Assembly (NCBI GenBank): GCA_037176905.1
Contig: JBBBWG010030310.1
Coordinates: 1 to 64,000 of the forward strand
Direction: 5' to 3'
Origin: Azolla pinnata
Taxonomy: Eukaryota > Streptophyta > Polypodiopsida > Salviniales > Salviniaceae
Length of the DNA: 64,000 bases
Below are positions 10,305 through 21,492 of this stretch, in pieces (within the stretch, counting starts at the first letter, position 1; every line of letters begins with the position of its first letter). The notes below the pieces were generated by a model that saw nothing but the letters and a program-made list of their open reading frames with translations, was not told the DNA's origin and made no database searches. The translations under genes and the position numbers were made by a program.

Positions 10305-12890
10305 ATGCAAGATTGCGTTAATGCTCGATTGCCCATCAGAGCTTCATCCATCGTTAATCTGAACCCCAACCCCAAACATGTTACACCACAGGCAATCCTT
10401 CAGAAGTCGGTGCAACCATCATCATCATCATCTGTGCCATCCCACAGCCATAGCTATGTAGCTTTGCTTAAAACATGTGCCAAGCTTCAGGACTACAGAA
10501 AAGGCGCGCAGATCCATTCAGAAGCTGCTAGAATGCGACTTGTAGAAGAAGATCTATTTGTTGGCAGTGCAATAGTGAACATGTATGCTAAATGTGGCTC
10601 GTTTGTGAAAGCATGGGAAGTGTTCGATGGGCTTCCTGCTCGGAATGTGGTGTCATGGAATGCATTGATTTCATCGTATGCTGATCACGGCTTCGGTGAA
10701 GAATCTCTGAAGCTCGTCGAGGAGATGATGCTCGAAGGAATACCTCCCAATTGCATCACCTCGCTCTCTTGTTTGAAAGCTTGTGGTATTCTTGGGGATA
10801 TAAAACGAGGGCAGATAATGCATGCCTGTATTGAAAAGAAGGGTTCAATGCTCAACATAGATCGCGCATCATGCGGAAAACTGTCTCATATGTTTCATGA
10901 AAATGTTGGAAGCAAAAGACTGCTTGACATAGATCAGTCTTCGGTTGGAAACAGCACATCTACTAATGTACCCAAATTTCCACTTGGAGAAACTTTGGTG
11001 CTTGATCTTGATCGGCCTTCCCATGGACACTGTTCGATGCTAGACATAGACAAAGCATCATATGGAAAGGGTTTAATGGTTGAGCATGCTAGAGAAAGAT
11101 CGCATAAACTTCTTTGCAATAGTGGCAAGGATTCATGCAGAAGGGATTTGGCTCTTGGCAGTTCAAATCAAGCCCTTGGCAATAGCCTGGTGGATATGTA
11201 TGCCAAGTGTGGCTGTCTTGCAAGTGCACAAAAGGTGTTTGATAAGCTTCCGATCCGGGATGTGGTTGCATGGAATGCGCTTCTTTCAGCTTATGTAGAG
11301 CATGGATATGCTGAGAAAGCACTTTCACGCGTCCGGTATATGCAGCCTGATGGTGTCTCTCCAGATTCTATAACGCTCGCTTGCATAGTGAAAGCCTGTG
11401 GACAAGTTGGAATGGTGGATCGAGGGGACAAAGTATATGCTGAAGTGAAAAGGAGGGGCTTCTTAGCAATGGGAAGTAGCGCAATTGGTAAGGCATTGAT
11501 CGACATGTATGTAAAATGTGGCAACTTTGCTAGAGCGCAAGAGGTCTTCGACGAGCTATTCACACGGGAGATAGTTATATGGAATGCACTGATTGTGGGT
11601 TATGCCGATCATGGGAAAGATGAGGAAGCATTGAAATGTTTCGAGCAGATGAAGCTCGAAGGTGCATCGCCTGACTATATTACATATCTTTCCACTTTGA
11701 AAGCTTATGGCAGCATTGGAATGATCGAGGCGATATCAGGATTGCATCTGGATATCGAGAAGTTGGGTCTTCTTTCGAACAATCCGTTTCTCGGCAGCAC
11801 CCTGGTCGATGTGTATGCTAAATGCGGGTGCATGCTAAAAGCTGAACACGTGTTCAACCGGCTCCATGTCCAAAATGTAGTCTCGTGGACTGCCCTGATT
11901 AATGGAAATGCTGAACAGGGCTACTCTCACAAAGCGCTGGAATGTTTCCAACAGATGCAACTTGAAGGTGTTCCTCCCAATGAGCTCACCTTTGTAGGTG
12001 TCCTGAAAGCTTGTAGTGATGAAGGAGCCATGTCTAAAGGACAAGAAATCCATGTAAAGATCGACAGAATGGGTCTGTTGGCAAACAACGCAATCCTCGG
12101 TGGTGCATTGGTGGATATGTATGCCAAACACGGGTTGCTCGACAAAGCGCGAAGAGCGTTCGAAAAGCTTCGGCTTCGGGATGTGATCGTGTGGACCTCG
12201 CTCGTTGCGGGCTATTCTGAAAGCGGGCGATGCGAAGAAGCTCTCGAGCGTTTAGAGCAGATGAGATTAGATGGCATCTCTCCCGATGTTGTGGCGTTTG
12301 TTTGCGGCTTAAAAGCTTGTGGTGCATCAGGAGCAAGAGACAAGGGCTTTGAAATGCACTGCGAGGTCGCAATCAAGGGGCTCTCAGAGAGCGATATCGT
12401 CGCAAGGAGCTTGGTAGACATGTATGCGAGGAACGGATTACTGTGCGATGCACGGCTGCTGTTCGACAAGATCAAATGCAGAGATGTAGTGTCATGGAAT
12501 TCGCTGATGAACGGGTATGCTCAGCTGGAAGAAAGCAACAATGTCGTCGATGTTTTCAACAGAATGCGTGGAGAGGGAATGGAACCGGATGCTGTCACAT
12601 TCATCATTCTCTTGAATATGTGTGCTCGAGCCCAGATGATCGACAGAAGCCAGACATTCTTCGGAGCCATGAGCGAAGGCTATGGTGTTTCGCCGATGCT
12701 TGGGCACTATTCGTGCATGGCTGATGCACTCGGTCATGCTGGACAGATCGATGAAGCCATAGCCATTGTAACAGTAACAGATATGCAGAGGCCCCACCTC
12801 GTCGGTTGGCGGAAGATACTGCGTGCATGTAAATATCTGGGCAATTCTGGCCTAGCCAGATTAGCATTCCAGCAGCATGGATCTCTGTAA
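10305..12890 (+). CDS. PLS-class pentatricopeptide repeat protein, C-terminus cut in the E domain
   Basis: Intronless frame of 861 codons from ATG 10305; the frame is open six codons further from a GTG, but the ATG is the likelier start. PPR proteins of this class bind single-stranded organelle RNA, mostly to specify C-to-U editing sites. Residues 1-45 are Ser/Pro/Asn-rich, consistent with a transit peptide. Six P-L-S triplets follow, marked by S motifs such as MYAKCGSFVKAWEVF and MYAKCGCLASAQKVF. About 100 residues (roughly 180-285) interrupt the second triplet and carry a four-fold LDIDxxSxGK-like short repeat. The protein ends early in an E1-like motif (GWRKILRACKYLGNSGLARL); E2, E+ and DYW parts are absent. 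The last 65 bases belong to a tandem repeat that continues downstream, so the C-terminus may have been reshaped by it. A partner DYW protein would be needed for editing. Confidence 0.9.
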   Translation: MQDCVNARLPIRASSIVNLNPNPKHVTPQAILQKSVQPSSSSSVPSHSHSYVALLKTCAKLQDYRKGAQIHSEAARMRLVEEDLFVGSAIVNMYAKCGSFVKAWEVFDGLPARNVVSWNALISSYADHGFGEESLKLVEEMMLEGIPPNCITSLSCLKACGILGDIKRGQIMHACIEKKGSMLNIDRASCGKLSHMFHENVGSKRLLDIDQSSVGNSTSTNVPKFPLGETLVLDLDRPSHGHCSMLDIDKASYGKGLMVEHARERSHKLLCNSGKDSCRRDLALGSSNQALGNSLVDMYAKCGCLASAQKVFDKLPIRDVVAWNALLSAYVEHGYAEKALSRVRYMQPDGVSPDSITLACIVKACGQVGMVDRGDKVYAEVKRRGFLAMGSSAIGKALIDMYVKCGNFARAQEVFDELFTREIVIWNALIVGYADHGKDEEALKCFEQMKLEGASPDYITYLSTLKAYGSIGMIEAISGLHLDIEKLGLLSNNPFLGSTLVDVYAKCGCMLKAEHVFNRLHVQNVVSWTALINGNAEQGYSHKALECFQQMQLEGVPPNELTFVGVLKACSDEGAMSKGQEIHVKIDRMGLLANNAILGGALVDMYAKHGLLDKARRAFEKLRLRDVIVWTSLVAGYSESGRCEEALERLEQMRLDGISPDVVAFVCGLKACGASGARDKGFEMHCEVAIKGLSESDIVARSLVDMYARNGLLCDARLLFDKIKCRDVVSWNSLMNGYAQLEESNNVVDVFNRMRGEGMEPDAVTFIILLNMCARAQMIDRSQTFFGAMSEGYGVSPMLGHYSCMADALGHAGQIDEAIAIVTVTDMQRPHLVGWRKILRACKYLGNSGLARLAFQQHGSL

Positions 12891-13520
12891 AATGCTTGGA
12901 AACCAGAAATTTCAGGATGGCATAGGACTCATACCATCTCACCATGATCTCAATCAAAAAGTCTTGCTGTCACAAATAGCAAGAGGGAAATGTCCTCCTC
13001 CTTGACTGTATTGAGATGCCCACTTCGATGAAAAATGCAATGGGTAATCTCCTGACAAGCATGTAAATATCTGCGTAATCCTAGCCTAGGCAGATTTACA
13101 TTCCTGCATGGATCTCTGTAAAATGCTTGGAAACCAGAAATTTTCAGGATGTCATAGGACTCATATACTATCTCACCATGATCTAATCAAAGGCTTGCTG
13201 TCACAAATAGCAAGAGGGAAATTTCCTTTTCAACTGTATTGAGATGTCCGCTTTGATGAAAAATGGAATGGGTGATCTCATGACAAGCATGTAAATAAAT
13301 ATCTGGGGAATTCTAGCCTAGGCAGATTTGCATTCCAGCATGGATCTCTGTAAAATGTTTTGGAACCAGAAGTTTTCAGGATGGTACAGGATTCATACCA
13401 TCTCACCATGATCTAATCAGAGGCTTGCTGTCACAAATAGCAAGAGGGAAATGTCCTTTTTAACTGTATTGAGATGCCCACTTCGACGAAAAATGCAATG
13501 GGCAATCTCACGGCAAGCTT
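12826..13520. repeat. Three-copy 228-234 bp tandem repeat overlapping the PPR gene 3' end
   Basis: Units start at 12826, 13060 and 13288 with 'catgtaaatatctggg'-like sequence and continue through 'catggatctctgtaaaatg', 'caaatagcaagagggaaat' and 'gacaagc'. Unit 1 contains the last 65 coding bases and stop codon of the PPR gene; units 2 and 3 carry decayed copies of the same coding end downstream of it. Copies are close in sequence, so the duplication is fairly recent. Confidence 0.92.
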
Positions 13521-15112
13521 CGAAACCTGTTTTGGTCTACTTTTGAAGGGCTCAAAATGATGCACCAGGTTCTTGCCGGTATCAAATCGCTGAGAACAGA
13601 AGCTTCATTCTTCTGTTCTTGTCTTCTTCCTTCCAACATTTAGGGCTTCCTGATCAAAATCTTGGGGAGACTGAGCTGTTAGTGCGTGGTTTTCGCTAGT
13701 TCAAATCTGTGTTTCCTTAGTTTCTCTCAGAAGACCACCTTGATTCATGGTCTTTGTATCATTTCCTGCATCAACAGTATTATTATCCTATTTTACTTCT
13801 GTCTAGAATTTGGATCAGTGATTGGCTCATATGCTGCTGCATATCAAGAACCCGATTTTAGTGTATTGCCTCAACACAGATTCTCCTAACAGCATCAATG
13901 AAATACAAAAAGGAACTGTGCATCCCAAGATCAGCATCAATGGAAATCTGACAATAATGGATCCTCTACTTCCTTCGGGAATACTTTCAATTTGTGATTG
14001 CACCATAGCTGCAAAGTGACAGTACTACAGGAAAAAATAATGTGACACACCACGTAGCATAATCCAAAGAATTAAGATCTGTCAAAAAAACCACTGGTGA
14101 GTTGAATAATGAACAAATGACATGATGAAAAAGAATCCTGTAAGCACAAAACTGAGAAAGGGGTGATTATAAGCCCGATGTTTTTATCCAGCTTTTACAT
14201 GTTATATTCCTACCTGATCATAACAAACAAGGTTTTTTAACTTCTTTGCGCCAACAACAGAAAAAACTTACATTCACAATCACACTTCATTCATCAAAAT
14301 GGAAATAAATCTCATCACGATGTATAAAGATAAGCAAGTATTCCGTGTAACTATAGGATGGCATGGCTAAAACCATGGCTGAACTTTTGCCATGGCTTAC
14401 ATACGGTTGGCAGAACCTTCCAAACACGCATTTTAGTTGAATGGGGCTTGTGCTAAATACGTTATCGAAATGCCGTTTCATCAGCAAGTCACCAGCACAT
14501 TTGCCCCTAGGGAGTAATAGCTATGTTAAAAACATGGAAACTTGCAACAGAATTCACACATGCAACAATGTAACGGCTGTAAGCTACATTACTCGATTAC
14601 AAGATACTTGGTTATCAGTAACAATATACAGTCACAGCTATCGTAAACAATGTGTTATGGTGAAATACAACAAAAAACACAAGGCTTGAGTGTCACAATG
14701 GTCTCATAATACCAACTGCATTCCTATTCTCGTAACGTTAGCAATCGAAAAGAACACTAGTGGATTTCGAGGAGAAGAACCGTGATCACAACCAGATTAC
14801 ACCAAAAACCCTGCAGCTTCACCAAAACATCAAATCATCCTATCTCACTATCAGTTGCAGAAGAGCTCCGAGAATGTAAATCTGTTTCACAAATGCAAAG
14901 AAACTAGATAAACAGATAGTTTTCCACCAAAGACACTCATTCAATAAATTTTCACTAATCACCACTGTATGAACCTGAAATATTTTTTGATCTGCTGATG
15001 GAGCTACCTCTTTTCCCATCGATTACTGCAGTAGAGATAGAGTGAAGCATAGTAATAAGAATTACCATAAGTGCATGAAGAGTCAAGTAATACACGTCTT
15101 TCCATCAAGAAG
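13521..15112. other. No gene recognised
   Basis: AT-rich sequence between the converging PPR and bromodomain genes. The right part probably includes the 3' untranslated region of the bromodomain gene. Open frames near 13686-14019 and 14287-14689 are short and unrecognised. Confidence 0.4.
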
Positions 15113-16818
15113 TTATGCACTACCTTTCTGTTTCTTACGTGCTTTCTGCTGATGATTATCTTCAATAGACTAGTGGCATAAAACAAAACATTCTCAGATA
15201 TAGAATGGCATTACCAATACTGAATTGCAAAAAGAATATATATCTATATCTATATATAAATATATATGATACACACCCGTTTCTGACTCTTGGATTCCTT
15301 TCTAAGAAATGCCTTGGCACGGCGATCCAGCTCCCAAAGTGTTTCATCATCAAAGGCATCTAAGTCGATCTCTATCTCATCACCCTCTTGACTCATGTTT
15401 ACATTCCTTTCCTTCATTAGAAGTATAAGTTCTTCCAATATTTGCTGAGGAAGTTGTCCCAAAGTTGTTTGCAACTCCACTTTTTCCTCATAAGTCATGA
15501 CCTTTTGAGGTGCATTGGCTTTTGCGTGAGTTGTTACCTTGGATTTTTCTGATCTTTTCACCTTTTCAGAGGCTTTCAGCTTTGGAAGCACCTCAGATTT
15601 GACTTGAGATTCAGCGTTTCTCCCAGTTTTAGGTTTAGCTGAACTCTTTGATTTAAGTAGGCTTTCTGATTTCACTGCATCTTTTTTTGGTTTTCCTCTA
15701 CCTTCCAATGTTTTAGATTTGCTCAAGACTTCAGAATTTAATGAAGCTTTGGCCTTTGTAGCTTTGGGCTTCCCTAAAGCACCCTTGACTTTTGTGGCTT
15801 TTTCTTGCAAAGTGTTACTGTTAGTCAAAACCGTTTTTCTTGAAGAGTCATCAGTTTCACAACTATTAAGAGTCGGACGTTTTACTACGTCTGTTTTTTC
15901 TGAGTTGCCCCTCTCCCATTTTTTCTTAAGAACATCCCAATCTTTTTCAAACGTAGATAATAGCACAGATGCAGATTGATGAACATCATTTCCTTGCGGA
16001 TTGTAAGTCATTGCATTATTGAATGTCAACATAACATCATCTGCAAACTCTGAAAGAGATTTATACTGCTTTTTGTCCAATTTATCCTTTACGGTTCCAA
16101 GATCCATAGGTTTCTTGATTACAGAATGATAATCAGAGAGACCAAGATGAGCTGCATCAACAGGCTCATTAAAAATCCATCCATCTTCATGACCCATGAG
16201 CTTTTTAAGTATACTTTTGCACTGCGACATATTCTTTTTCAGTAGTCCCAATGGGCCCCGTTCTGTTTTCTTATTATTCCTCCCAGATGCTTGTTTACTT
16301 TTACTACCTGAGGAAGAGGTGGGCTTCTGTGATAAAGGCAAATCACCATTTCCGGCAGCTGATTTGGATTTCTTGTATATTCCACTTCCTTTAGACAGTT
16401 TCTCAGCACTTTGAGATTCTGCAACCATGGGATTCTCACAATCTAGTTTCTTATATACTTCACTGGATTTGGGGGTATTTTTCTTGCTTAAAGCCTTTTT
16501 TGTTCCCGTAGCAGTTCCGTTAGCCTTTGGAGTTGGTTGTTGATTTCCAGATAAAGTACTATAATGCCCAATGCCATTTAAAGTGGAGTGTAATTGAGAA
16601 GTTACCTCCTTAACATTAGCACCTCTCATAGACAGACCATTACCAGAGAACTGGGAATCGCTTATGCCTTGATGTGCACTTGTCATCCGTGGCTGCCGAA
16701 GTTGCAATTCTCTAGCTTCAAGCTTTGATGATAGCCCCTGTACTTTTGCCAGCTCATCCTTCAACTTTACTCTCAGCTCCCTTCGCATATCTCTGGTCAG
16801 CTCATGGGAAATCTCCAT
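15113..16818 (-). CDS. GTE/BET-family bromodomain and NET-domain transcription regulator
   Basis: Large exon 16845-15277 and last exon 15169-15113 join in phase 0. From the first in-frame ATG (16818) the product is 532 residues. An Arg/Lys-rich helix opens the protein (ELTRDMRRELRVKLKDEL). The bromodomain lies at about 15930-16240, with the ZA-loop text WIFNEPVDAAHLGLSDYHSV, PMDLGTV and the acetyl-lysine-binding asparagine region YNPQGNDV. The extra-terminal (NET) domain follows (MTYEEKVELQ, then ELDRRAKAFLRK). Between them is a Lys/Ser-rich linker with degenerate SEVLSKSK-like repeats. Plant GTE proteins read acetylated histones in the nucleus and act in transcription. The last exon supplies a short basic tail (KARKKQKGSA). 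The frame stays open to the acceptor at 16845, so extra N-terminal exons cannot be excluded; the exon upstream ending at 17835 has no usable frame and looks like 5' UTR. Confidence 0.88.
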
Positions 16819-17834
16819 CTTATCAATATGCTTTTGCAAATCCTTCTGTGGTGTAAAAATTCTCGTAAGTCTCTACTGAATGGTTGAGGTTATCACATCA
16901 CATGCCTTCATATATCCTTTTGTGGCAGGTAAATTCTCCCCTTGAATTGCTGGTGAATGGTTGAGGTTAACACATCTCTCCTGACACTGAGCTCTTCAAG
17001 AAAACTATTAGGTGAACATTCCAAAACTTGACAAACTGATAAACACCATGAAAAATCCTTGTTGTCCTACACAATCTTCATTGCTGGAATCACATCCCAT
17101 ACAGAAAAATTACGAAATCGTCCATTTGGTAAATTAAAGAACCACCATGAAAACCTGAATAACATTCACTATTGTTAAAACAGAATAGATCACTGTCAAG
17201 ATAGGGGAAAAAACCCTATTTAAAAAAATCCTCAAAAGGATGGATATCAAAAAATTTAAGTACTCAAACTGCAACTGCAGTCCTCAAATCCAGTGGACAA
17301 GAAATTCCTACTCTCGCGTATCTACAGACTAATAAAATAAACCAAGCTTGACAACAAAATGGTGTGCGCTTTTGTTCTATATTCCATCAATCCTCTTCCA
17401 CTGTCCAGGTATTTTGTAAATAGGGAGATTCTGTCTTTCATACTACGCACGAATGGGCTGGTTCAGGGCTCCGGGTTTAGGCTTTGCCATTCATACAACA
17501 ATGTATGCCGAAAATGATTTATATCAATACCGCTATCGAGTAGGTTTTGCCTCTGATTCTAGGTTTAATGAGCTCATACAAGCACTACAGATAATCAATA
17601 GAGTGTAAAGGGCTGTAACGGGATGCTGATCAATAGACCGAAAAGACTGGACATGGTATATACTATGAATTGTGCAGATATTTCACCCGAAGATTCGCAA
17701 AGGCCCTAGTACTGAATAGCTGCACATCCTCGGGTACGATTCGCAAAAACCTGATACTCGCCAGAATGGCAGCTGATTCTAGTGGAACTCGCTCGACAAA
17801 AAAATCAAGGGAATTGTTTTTCCAAAAACCTTAC

Positions 17835-18320
17835 CCTGCATGGATCGTAATATCGCCACAGGAGAAGAGAAGGTAGCCGAAGACGGTTGCGGGAGAATCC
17901 CGAAGCTCTGACCGGCGGACAAAGTAATCAACAGAAAGGAACGACAGAACAAAACAGTGAGACCACCATCGCGAGTGCGTTTGTTCACCGAGGGAGAAGA
18001 AGACGAAGCGGAGCTTGCAGAAGGAAGGCGGGGCCGTAGAGGGCTGTGAAGTAGAGCTCTTTCCCCGGAGGCGAGGATCAACGAAACCCTGCTTTCCGCA
18101 GGTCAAAATCGGAGCTTTGCGGAAGCGCTTCAGGGGAAGCCATCGCTGCAAGTTGGAAGAGGTACGCGAGGAAGAGAAAAACAGCGTGAAGAGGGAAATC
18201 AGAACAGAGATCGGAGAGCGAAGGAAGCTTGAAGAAACGCCATAGCCGCGCAGAGCAGGAAGCGCAGGGAAGAGGAAAGTCCGGGCGCCTCTCCGCCGTC
18301 CGATCGGGGGCCTCCATCCA
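17835..18320 (-). promoter_or_regulatory. Probable 5' UTR exon and promoter region of the GTE gene
   Basis: A strong donor (CAGG|GTAAGG) on the minus strand ends an exon at 17835; the intron to 16846 is about 1 kb. The frame that would join the bromodomain frame in phase contains a stop and no ATG, so the exon is taken as untranslated; an ATGCAG just before the donor would open a short upstream frame. The region is GC-richer than its surroundings. Confidence 0.5.
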
Positions 18321-18364
18321 ACGGACGTGGTTCCCCCCCGGCCCTGATCTCTCGATTTGTTAAA

Positions 18365-19625
18365 TAAGGGCCTAAAATAAAATTATAAATTACATTTTAA
18401 AACGCCTGATGGAATCAGAAGATTCCAGATTCACGCTGAACTCTCTGCCTTCCGGCAAAAGAATCAACACCCGATTTAATTCCGTCGGTATAGCGCCGAT
18501 CGATCTTATTTCTAATCCTTTCCCATCAACTGATCCTGATCGATTCCCTTGCTGCATTCGATCAGCAGAAGCCGGTGATTTTAGAATCCGAATCGATTGA
18601 TTAACGCCTTAATCCGGTGTTGATCAAGCAATTGAGCGTCGATCGATTAGTCAGTTTTGATGTTAATTAAACTCGGAATCAGTTGATTCGGTGTTAATCA
18701 ATCAATTGCGCAGTAATTTTTAAAACTGAGCGTTAATTTGTAATTTCTATGCGTTAAAACGTAACTTATAATTTTGTTAGGCGTTTTTTTTTGTAATTTT
18801 CCCTAATAGTAATAATTACATAATTAGCTCTTGTTTTGTATTTGGAAGAATTACCAAAAAACAAACGCGTAACCGAATGATAATTTACATTTTAACACCT
18901 ACTGAAATCAGAATTTTATCTTTCACTAAAAATCAACGCCTGATTAATTCCGCTAGTGTTGATTTTATTTCTGATCACTTCTCACGAATTGATCCTAATC
19001 AATTCCCTTATTTAATTGATTGACGCGTTAATCGATCGTTGATCAATTCGTTACTTTGATGTTAATTGAACTCGCAATCAATTTATTTGGTGTCATCAAT
19101 TGCATGTAGGCTTTAAATGTAGGCGTTAATTTGTCATTTCTAGTTTTGCTATGCGTTAAAATGTAATTTAGAAATGTGTTAGGCCTTTTTTGGCAATTTT
19201 TCCTTTTCATTTTTATTTATAACAAAATTATAAATTACATTAATGCCTACTCTTATCTTCTGCTAAAAACTTAACACCCAATTAATTTCATTAGTATAAC
19301 GTTATTTGATTTTATTCCTAATTGCTTCCCACTAATTGATCATAATCGATTCCCTGACTATATTCAATCAACAAAAGTGAATAAATTTTTAACATCTAAT
19401 CAATTGATTAGCGGGTTGATCTGGTTTTAATCAATTGATTCACGTCAGTCAATTAATTAATTTGATGTTAATTGAGCTCACAATTAATTGGTTTGGTGAT
19501 AATCAATTAATTAAGTATTGGTTTTTAAAGCTAGGTGTTAATTTGTAATTCCTAATTTTAGTAGGCGTTAAAATGTAATTTAGAAATTTATTAGGCGTTC
19601 TTTTGGTATTTCTGCTTTTTTTTTC
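18365..19625. repeat. Three diverged copies of an AT-rich repeat family (here 'family A')
   Basis: Copies begin at about 18380, 18880 and 19225 with 'aaattacatttta'-like sequence and end with a block reading like 'gcgttaatttgtaatttcta', 'gcgttaaaatgtaattta' and 'ttaggcgtt'. Between these lie 'caacacccaattaattc' and 'tgatgttaattgaactc' blocks. Unit length is 350-490 bp. A fourth copy lies at 48.6 kb inside a neprosin intron. No coding capacity. Directly after copy 3 come TTTAGGG motifs (about 19656-19688). Confidence 0.85.
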
Positions 19626-19729
19626 CCAGTCATCTAGTTTTTGTTAATTTGCAGGTTTAGGGTTTAGTGTTTAGGGTTTAGGGTTTAGCAAATCGATCGA
19701 AATGATTCGATCGAGCTGCCCTCATTTGC

Positions 19730-20090
19730 CTCACCTCACCCGATCGATCGATCGATCTGATCTGCTCAAATCAGCGCGGGGCTCCACGTTGATTGATTTG
19801 TCTCACAACTTATTGATCCGATTTGCCACGTACTAATCAACGAGGGGCTTTTGTGCTGATCTACCTTGCTCGATCAACCGATCGATCCGATTTGCTTGTA
19901 TCAACGAGGGGCTTTGTGCTGATCCGTGTCTCATTCGATTTAATCGATAAATCGCGATCTGCCGGTATCAGTGAGGGGGGCTTTGTACTGATCTGTTCTC
20001 GCCTAATCAATCGATCGATCCAAATCTACCCGTATCAGCGAGGGACGGATTTGTCTCACCTGATCGATCTGATCCACCTGAATCGAGCCA
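19730..20090. repeat. GATC-rich minisatellite, about 75 bp unit
   Basis: Five to six diverged units contain 'cgatcgatccgatttgc', 'gtatcaacgaggggctttg' and 'tgctgatc'. The open frame through them on the plus strand is built from the repeat and is not called. Confidence 0.8.
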
Positions 20091-20324
20091 GAAAGGAACC
20101 CCGTCGAAGAAGAAGAAGCTTCTGTATACGTACAGTGATCAGATCTGCTCGGAACAATCGTCCCAATTAAGCCTCCAACCACCATCATCTATTTCTCTGA
20201 TCTCCTCCCTGGCAACTGCCTTGAAACCCTAATGTTTTTATATGCTGGATCCTCGAACCCAAAATGTTTGCTATCGATTCGTCGACAGCACCCGAATGCC
20301 CTGATGGTTCTGTATCTGTGGCTC

Positions 20325-21455
20325 AACACTCGCCTTCCACTAACCCTAAACCCTAACCCTTAACTGGAACCTCGGGACGTTTTGTACACATTCCTTGACA
20401 ACATTCCAACATAGCCCTAAACCCTAAACTGGAACCTCGGGATGTTTTGTACCCTTTCCTTAACAACTTTCCAACGTAGCCCTAAACTCTAAACCGCCGG
20501 AACCACTCTAACCCTAAACACGAGCATTGATCTAAACCCTAAACGCACGAGCACTACTCTAATTCCTAAACCCTTAACCATAGAGCTACCTAAACCCTAA
20601 ACCGCAAGATCTACCCTAAACCTTGAACCACAAGCACTACACTAAACCCTAAACCACGAGCACTACTCTAAACCCTAAACCCTAAACTGCAAGCACTACT
20701 CTGAACCCTACACCACGAGCACTACTCTAAACCCTAAAAGCACGACCATTACTCTAATTCCTAAACCCTAAATTGCAAGAACTACCTAAACCCTAAACTG
20801 CCAGAACTACCCTAAACCCTAAACCACGAGCACTACCTAAACCGTGAGCACTACTCTAAACCCTAAACCCCAAACCGCGAGCACTACCCTAAACCCTAAA
20901 CCACGAGAACTACTCTAAACCCTAAACCACGAAAACTACTCTAAACCCTAAAAGCACGAGCACTACTCTAATTCCTAAACCCTAAACTACAAGAAGTACC
21001 TAAACCCTAAACTGCCAAAACTACCCTAAACCTTGAACCACGAGCAGTACACTAAACCCTAACCACAAGCACTGCTCTAAACCCTAAACCCCAAACCACG
21101 AGCACTACTCTAAACCCTAAAAGCACAAGCACTACTCTAATTCCTAAACCCTAAACCACCAGAACTACCTAAACCCTTAAACCACCAGAGCTACCTAAAC
21201 CCTAAACCACCAGAATTACCCTAAACCTAGAACCACAAGCACTACACTAAACCCTAAACCACGAGCACCACTCTAAACCCTAAACCCTAAACCGCAAGAA
21301 CTAACCTAAACCCTAAACCGCAAGAACTAACCTAAACCCTAAACCGCAAGAACTACCCTAAACCCTAAACCGCAAGAACTACCCTAAACCCTAAACCACG
21401 AGTACTACTCTAAACCCTAAACCCTAAACCACGAGCACTACTCTAAACCCTAAAC
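20325..21455. repeat. Interstitial telomere-like minisatellite (CCCTAAA with private spacer)
   Basis: More than 1 kb in which one to three CTAAACC heptamers alternate with a 12-17 bp spacer such as 'acgagcactact' or 'gcaagaactacc'. A 75-bp duplication with 'ggaacctcgggacgttttg' opens the array (about 20366-20495). The C-rich strand is the plus strand, which is also the coding strand of the downstream PPR gene. A (CT)n tract follows at about 21457-21490. Confidence 0.93.
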
Positions 21456-21456
21456 C

Positions 21457-21489
<33 letters not shown>

Positions 21490-21492
21490 GCG

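Noticed and set aside
20325-21455. Repeat-spacer pattern reminiscent of a CRISPR array
   Set aside because: Units are telomere heptamers with near-identical spacers in a eukaryotic genome; no cas genes, and spacers are not unique.
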